Shown: positions 57,528 through 64,000 of the stretch, one piece after another
How the letters are laid out: every line of letters begins with the position of its first letter
Numbering within the stretch: position 1 is the first letter of the stretch
Assembly: GCF_902686445.1 (NCBI RefSeq)
Contig: NC_062220.1
Coordinates: forward strand, 89,838,143-89,902,142
DNA: 64,000 bases
From: Sciurus carolinensis
Lineage: Eukaryota; Chordata; Mammalia; Rodentia; Sciuridae
Direction of reading: 5' to 3'
Notes under the pieces: model-generated
The model's database searches: none
What the model was told of the DNA's origin: nothing
What the model saw: the letters and a program-made list of their open reading frames with translations, nothing else
Translations under genes and position numbers: made by a program

Positions 57528-58752
57528 TGATCCATCCAAGAAACATTTTCTGGTAGGCTCTCCTTTGTCTGCCGTACCCGCACCGTGGACCTCACTCTCT
57601 CTGAAACTTTCCTTTAGTCAGGCAGTTCTTCCCAGCCCTGTTTTGGAACTTGCACGTCTGACCCCAGCAGTCTAGGTGGCTAACCAACTTCTCACGCTGG
57701 CAGATGGTCACCCAGATCTGGCTCACAGAGCCCCTCCCCGCAGCCCACAGCATTGTGTGACATCCCATGGTTGCAAAGACTTGGTGGGGCCCATCCACAC
57801 TTGAAGTTTACTTGATTCAACCTTAAAGGAAGGAGAGGACCCAGTGAACATCAAACACCTGCTAGATCAGGCCTTTCTCATGTTCAGAGTCCTTTGAAGA
57901 TGGCAACTGTGTTTACAGCAGAAGTAGCCCACATTTACTATTAACTGAAGAACAAGCTTCGAAAGGCTCTTGGTAACATGCCTAGGGGCACCTGGAGAGT
58001 GGCAATGGGAGTATCTGGCTGAGTCTTTGGGGGTATCCTTCTGGGGGAACTTCTGGAGGCCTCTTATTCCCACTGATTTCTACCCTGACAAACTGTGGCC
58101 TCCTCTTTACCTAAATGTGCTGGACTTTTCCCTTCCAGCCTTTTGCTTGAGTCTGATAGATTCTTCTCTAAATTGCCCAAGAACAGCAGGGACCATATAA
58201 GACTTCATCTCTCTGACTCCCTCCCTCATTCGTCCTTCCACCCTATCCTGGAGAACAGCAGAGATATGTCCAATTACATGTGCTCATGCGCACTTGTTAT
58301 TTCATTAAGACCATTTTGTTGCTCACAAACTTCCCACTGTCTTGCGGGGGTTGAATATTGCTGTTCCATTTTATTGATGAGCAAACTCAGGTCTGGATAA
58401 ACAAAAACATGTGAAGAAAGAAAATGGTGGACACCCTCGAGTGTGCAGTGGTGTGCTTACCATGCAAGCTGGCCTGGCTCTAGCAGACAGTCCCCCAACT
58501 GCAGTGACAGAGACTCATAGCCTTCCCCAGGCAGGGGCTCCTTCCCAGGAGGGCCAGAGGAACCATGTGCTGGCAACCTGTGACTGAATCAGCTGTGAAG
58601 GTCAGAGAAATTCCCCAGTGGCCAAGTGAACTGCAGCAGTCCTAGGAAGGAGGCCAGCCAGGGTTGTCACCCAACACTGGGTGACAGCTCTGTCCCAGCA
58701 GGGTTACTGTGCCTCCTGCTTGGCTTTCCTCATCGTGTTCCTTATGGGGACT
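57528..58752. other. Single-copy intergenic stretch
   Basis: No gene recognised. A reverse MIR trace lies near 58340-58400. Confidence 0.35.
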
Positions 58753-59176
58753 TGTTTTACTTAGCTTTTTGCCACTGTGATTGAAGGACATCAGTAGAGG
58801 AGGAAAAGTTTATTTGGGTGCTCACAATTTCAGAGATCTCAATCCATAGACTGCTGGCTGCATTCCTTGGGGCTCAAGGTGAGGCAGGACAACATGGTGG
58901 AAGAGTGTGGTGGAGGGCAGCAGTTCACATGAAGATTATTAAGCAGGAAGAGATTCCACTTACCAGATACAAAATATATCCCCCAAAGCCTCTCCCCCAA
59001 TGCCCACCTCCTCCAGCCACACCCCATCTGCCTTCAACTACCACTCAGTTATCCCATCAGGGGTTAAGCCACAGATTGCATTAAGGCTCTCATAACCCAA
59101 TCATTTCTCCTCTGAACCTTCCTACATTGTCTCACATGTGAGTTTCTGGGGGACACTTCACATCCAAACCATAATA
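58753..59176 (-). mobile_element. MaLR-type solo LTR, copy D
   Basis: Same family as copies A-C: tgttttacttagctttttgc, cactgtgattgaaggacatc, aggcaggacaacatggtgga, cacatccaaaccataata. Confidence 0.82.
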
Positions 59177-59354
59177 GACTGCAATAGTGATGGCAGGGCA
59201 GTTGCTAAGGGTCATCTGCTCTCTCTTATTTCTCAGCAGGGTCAGGGAGGGGGACTTCAGTCAGTGGGACCCGAGGTGAACTCTTTTCTCACCCTATGTG
59301 TACTCTCCAGACCTTCCCATCCACTTCTGCAGTTTAAAATCACCAACCACACTG

Positions 59355-59530
59355 TGGTGAGAATCACCATGCTGCATGTTAGAATCATCTGGGAAGTTCA
59401 AAAAAAGAAAAAAAAGAAAGTCCCCATCCCAAATCTGGTAAATCAGAATCTCTGCAGTTGGGCCCAGGTAGCACGATTTTTTTTAAATCCTCTTGCGCAA
59501 TCCGTGTTGAGAAGCCCTGAGTCACTCTCT
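59355..59530 (+). mobile_element. MER5A hAT-type DNA transposon
   Basis: tggtgagaatcaccatgctg, gttagaatcatctgggaagt, aatcagaatctctgcagttg, then gttgagaagccctgag. An A-rich expansion (caaaaaaagaaaaaaaagaa) sits inside. Confidence 0.75.
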
Positions 59531-60219
59531 GATCACGTGATCTTCCAACACCCATCTCTCTTCTGAGCTCCCCACCTGTTCCCTTGACATCTCTTCTTGT
59601 GTTCTCCATAGGGCACCTCAAACCCAACTCAAGTCCATAGTCTATTTAAAGCCTCTTCCTCCTTCCAGGACTCCTGTCAGTGAACATGGCCGCCACGCGC
59701 CATGCCCAGGGGTGTAACCCTGGTGTCAATGGGAGAGTCCACCAGCTTTGCCTCTTTTCTATACTCTTCACCTCTAATCCATCACTGTGAAGATTTACTT
59801 TAGCATTTGTAACAGGAGGACCTGAAATAGCAGAATCCAAACAAAATAGAAATGAACTTCTTCCTCATGTGAAAGCTTAAGTAGCCAATTCAGGTCTGTG
59901 TGGAGTTCCATCAACTTTGGTGACCTGGCTCCTTCTAAATCACATGACTTTGCTCTCCTTAAGAGCAAAGGAAGTTTTCTTCTCTTTGTCCAGTACAGTT
60001 GCCCTGGCTCCTTTCCAGCCAGTGGGGATGCAGGGGAACAAAAGGAGAAGCCATGTCCCTCCCCTCAAGGTCACGCACTGGATGTGGCTCTCATCACTCC
60101 TGCTCACATCCTATTGACTGGAATTCAGTCACATGCTCACACCTGGACTCAGGGACTGTGGGATGACATGGAGTCCTGTTGACTTTACCTACTAAGATGG
60201 TACTCCATTTCTCCCTCCT

Positions 60220-60865
60220 TCTCTGCCATTCTGTTAGTCTACACTGTGAGCCTCCTAACTGGTTCCCTGAATCCTCTAACCTGGTTTTGTATCTTGGGTG
60301 ATATTTTAAAAATGTGAATGAGACATGAATCCTCTGCTTAGCAGATTCCCACTGCTCTGAGCCCCTAACCTGTTTGGGTCCCCAAGAGCCGCATCACCGG
60401 ACCTGGCCCGCTGGCCTCTGATGCAGCCTCTCTCCCTGTCTGTCTATCCCCCAGCCACCTGGACTGAGTCCAGTGTGTTGAGGGTATGGTGCCCCCACTC
60501 TATTCATGGCCTTTGCTCTTGCTTCTTCCTTTGCTTCAGTGGTCTCACCACGAACACCACCTCGCCCACTCCAGTTCCCTCCACTTGTCCTTCAGACTTC
60601 AGATTAACTAATCTTTTTCTGGAACTCCTTCCTGAACTCCTGGGTGGGACCAGGATGCCCTATTACATAGGTATATGGCACCCCACGTGTTTCAATATGC
60701 AGGTTGTACCACATTATTTTTGTGCTTATTGCTTCAATTCTGTGTAATTTACATGACTATGAGCTCCAGGTGGGCAGGGACCCTGGAATCCCTGTGCCTG
60801 GCACTGGGGCTGGCCCACAGGAAATCCTCACTGAAAGTTGTTTGTCCTGGTGAATCATGAGGACT
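60220..60865 (+). repeat. L2 LINE 3' end
   Basis: Ordered L2 wording: tgtgagcctcctaactggtt, gatgcagcctctctccctgt, cattcatggcctttgctctt type block, tctggaactccttcctgaac, gactatgagctccaggtggg, ctgtgcctggcactggggct. One of the longer L2 pieces here. Confidence 0.75.
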
Positions 60866-60903
60866 GGCAAAGTATAAAGAGAGACTCTCAGATTCCTGGT
60901 CGC

Positions 60904-61347
60904 GTTGGTCAGGTTTTTGTTGCTGTGACCAAAATACCTGATGAGAACAACTTGGGGAAGGAAAAGTTTAGTTTGGCTCCTGGTTTCACGGGTTGCAGTC
61001 CATGGTGAGCCAACTCCGTTACCCTGGGCCCAAGGAGAGGCTGAACATCATGGTGGAAAGGCAAGGTGTTGGAGAACTGCTATCCACTCATGGGGCCCAG
61101 GAAGCAGAATGAGAGATGGAAGGAGGAGCCAGGGAGACAAGAAACAAATCCCAAGGGCACACCTTAGCGACCTGTTTCCTCCAACCACACCTCACCTGCC
61201 TACAGTTACCACCTGGTCAGTCCATTCGAACTAGGATGGACTGATTAGGTTACAGTTATCACAATCCAATCATTGATCATTCCCCTGTGAACATTCCAGC
61301 ATGAACACAGGAGCTTTTGGGTGATACCTCATATCCAAACCATAACA
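60904..61347 (-). mobile_element. MaLR-type solo LTR, copy E
   Basis: Same family as copies A-D: gttggtcaggtttttgttgc, tgtgaccaaaatacctgatg, ggctgaacatcatggtggaa, tcatatccaaaccataaca. Confidence 0.82.
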
Positions 61348-64000
61348 CTGTTCACCAAGGTGATGAATGTGGGACCATTCATGGAGGTGGGACATGGGGG
61401 CCTCAGAGTGCAGCAGGATCCTATGTTGAGTGTTGGAAATGCTGGCAGGAGGTGCCCGTGAAGCTGCCTGGGGCATAGAAGCTGTTGGCTGTGAGGATCT
61501 GAACCTCTGGGAATTCTTCTTGAATCAATGACACTAGATTTTCTAACTGGCCCAACCTTGTCATGGGTCAAAGCTGCCAAGAAGGTAGTCATTTGGAAGT
61601 TTCTGGCATTGTGCCCAATTTTAGAGGAAAGTGCCCCTTCCTATCTGCCTTCCTTGGGGGTTCCCAACACATGCTTTCTAAGCCCTCTCCTATTGCTTGG
61701 AGGTGGGTGGGAGACTCAGGATTGCTGAACTGGGTTGAGGCTACTTTCTTTGCAACTCTACACAGATAGTGTCTCAGAAGAGTTCTCAAGGTCATACAGG
61801 GTGGGCCACATTGGAAATGCATGGAGATGCTTGGACATGTCACCGTGACTGGGTAATGCCACTAGCATTTAAAACCAGAGTCTAGACTGAGGATGCCAAA
61901 TGCTTTATATTGCCAAGGACAACCTGGCAGTAAAGAATCGGTGTCTAGTCTTATGTGCCTATATCACTGCCCGCCTTCAGAAGTGAATATGGAGTGATGT
62001 GATGAGGCAGGAGTACCAGGCAGAGCAGTGCTGTGTACCACCTTAGCATGAAAGTCTCTTTGCTGTCAGTTCAGAGCTTTCTTCACTACAAATTCACACT
62101 TCTCACCTTAAGAAAATGAGTCAGAGTGGAGAGATTTGGGTGAGGCATAGGACAAGGAAGATTGCTGAGGGAGTTGAGGGTCTTTCCTGGTGACTCTTAC
62201 ATTCTACAGCCCTATGGGCCAAGTGAGGCTGCCCCAATGCCCCTTTGTGGCTCAACCATCATAGCTCCTGGAATGTGAACTGGAGCTTCTCCCTTCTCCA
62301 GTTGCAGGAGACCTCTGAGAAGTATTTGTGTTTATCGGTTCTTCCCAGAGAGGACCCCTTTGAAATTATGGGAATGAGCATGTATGTTAGACAGTTTAGG
62401 TGTCCCCAAAGGAGGCCTCCAACCCTCTGACAGAAAAAAAGGCAGCCTTCCCTCCACCTTGGAGATGTTAAAGGGAGAAGCGAGAGATGCACAGACTCAC
62501 GCTGATGTGTTATTTGCATTGTTACAGAGTTTTCCTCGACAGCCTCCAAGCTCATGAAGGAAAAGCAATGAGGGAAGAAAAGAGAAATTGGGAGACTGGC
62601 TTGTGGTATGTGGCTATGACTAGTTTTCATCTGCATTTCCCTCTCCATTTATCCAAACTGTCAAGGTCACCTCTCCATACCCACAGCTCTAGGGCCACCT
62701 CTGCATCTCTTGCTATGTTTGACATCGCCACCTCCAACATTGTGGACTCTGTCCCCATCACCTATATCTTGACTTGGGGTCAGGTCAACATCTGGTCCAC
62801 CAACCTCCTTCCAGATTCTCTTTCCCATACTGGAAAGTGCTTGGGGTAGACCTTTAGCACAGAGATACTTCTGGAACAGACCTTTGCACACCAGAGCAGA
62901 GATGAGCCAGCTTGCTGAGGGACATGAGAAGCACAGGCCATTGTAGCTTTTAGAAGCTAACATGGGTCAGGGACTCATTCGGACCAGTCTAAGGAAACCT
63001 CTTAGTCTTTTGTAATTTTTAAGGAGGATCCTGTTTACAGAGATCTGTGGAAGGAGAGAGTCGCAGATGCTCTCTGAAGTGTGTATGGAGGAGTCCGTGC
63101 TGGGACCCAGGCTCTGTTCTGAGTTAGGATTAGAGGTCAGTCTGTGGCCCAAGCCCAGACTGACCTGAGGCCAAGGTTAGAGGTCAGACAGGGCTGTGTT
63201 CAGGGTTTGGGCTGGCTCACAGCATTGGCTGGGTTGAATCAGCTCTTGGGGGTCTTATATCCCAAATGACTTACCAAGTAGCATCATTTTGTTTTGTGTT
63301 GATCCATTTCTTAGAGGGATTCCTCCACCTTCCTGTCACCTTACCACCATTGTCCCTTTCAGCCCTGAGTTCCCTGGGGCTCAATGCATGGTCATACTCC
63401 TTCTCTAGGGAAGGGACTTCAGAATGAGATGGAAAACCTGAGTCCAAAGCCCTCTACCGCCTGAGCCTACAATCAGAAGAAGAGAGGGTAGGGCCTGGGT
63501 CTGGTGTCCTGCCAGTCCTGGCAGCTGGATGAGCAGCTGTAATGGGATTAAGCTGGCTATACCCACCTCCCTGCATGCCGCCCTGAAGCGCTCCCTCCCT
63601 TCCTCCCCCGGAGTTCTGATTAAGATGCAGCCCTCAGCCCTACCTACCCCAGCCAGGCTCAGCTCATTGTCCTCTCCTGCCCAGCTCGGCCAGTGCCTAG
63701 CAACCCTCACAGGGAAGCCCTTTCCCACCGCAGTCCTGGCCCCTCACCCTGCCCTGGGCTCTGAGCACACACAAGCACCACTCGCCTTTTTATTGCTGGG
63801 CGGGGGAAGGCAGTGAAAGGGAGCCAGCTGGTCTCACCAGATTTTTCCTGATTATCTGATTCCAAGAGTCTCTTCTGAAATTCCAGGCTTCCTTTCTAAG
63901 ATTTTTAGGTCCAATCAGCAATCCTCAGATCACACTAGAAGATTGCAGAGTTTTATTCTGCAATTCTCCAAGTCCTGGAATCCATTCTAGGAAGACATGC
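61348..64000. other. Single-copy stretch to window end
   Basis: No gene or named repeat recognised. 63480-63830 is GC-rich with a homeodomain/E-box composite at 63534-63550 and a TTTTTATTG motif near 63787. No ADCYAP1R1 exon was seen. Confidence 0.35.
63534..63550 (+). promoter_or_regulatory. E-box next to bicoid-type homeodomain motif
   Basis: CAGCTG is followed directly by TAATGGGATTA, whose reverse complement contains TAATCC, the PITX/OTX core. E-box plus PITX pairs act in pituitary and neural enhancers. Motif only. Confidence 0.25.

Noticed and set aside
61348..64000. Expectation of a first ADCYAP1R1 exon near the right end
   Set aside because: No frame matches its signal peptide or hormone-binding domain; the gene presumably begins beyond the window.

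Overview
This is mammalian nuclear DNA. It carries interrupted coding sequence with GT-AG introns and a dense mix of SINEs, LINEs, MaLR LTRs and DNA transposon relics. The SINEs are tRNA-derived ID elements and 7SL-type monomers fused to an ID tail (B1-dID). That combination, together with the state of the MaLR LTRs, points to a squirrel-type rodent such as a ground squirrel or marmot. The species call rests on repeat style only.

The one gene I can prove is GHRHR, the growth-hormone-releasing-hormone receptor, a class B (secretin-family) G-protein-coupled receptor. Its coding exons 2-13 run left to right from 938 to 10623, and every intron starts GT and ends AG. The 12 exons join in one open frame of 404 codons plus a stop. 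This equals the human 423-residue protein minus the 19 residues of exon 1, which must lie left of position 1. A polyadenylation signal follows at 10873-10878. Intron 3 also holds an in-frame ATG that reads into exon 4 and would give exactly the 25-residue replacement N-terminus known from the human tumour splice variant SV1.

The remaining 53 kb (about 10.9-64 kb) looks intergenic. In other mammals the next gene downstream is ADCYAP1R1, and I find none of its exons here. The stretch is built from repeats of several ages: MIR, L2 and Tigger relics; L1 remnants; five related MaLR LTRs, all in the minus orientation; an MLT1 LTR with an ID element nested in it; and microsatellites. Single-copy GC-rich stretches lie at 17.7-20.8, 22.2-28.6 and 30.6-33.4 kb.

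The oddest structure is an inverted repeat of about 270 bp per arm, roughly 93% identical by eye, at 23784-24052 and 24931-25200. Its 878-bp loop contains a good-looking but unrecognised minus-strand exon (24142-24276). Other points worth checking are a CpG-dense patch with a splice-donor-like site in intron 9, two divergent CTCF-like sites at 9547 and 15220, and a TTAG-rich degenerate minisatellite at 14.7-14.9 kb. I found no tRNA, rRNA, CRISPR or intact mobile-element gene, and no clear previously undescribed system.
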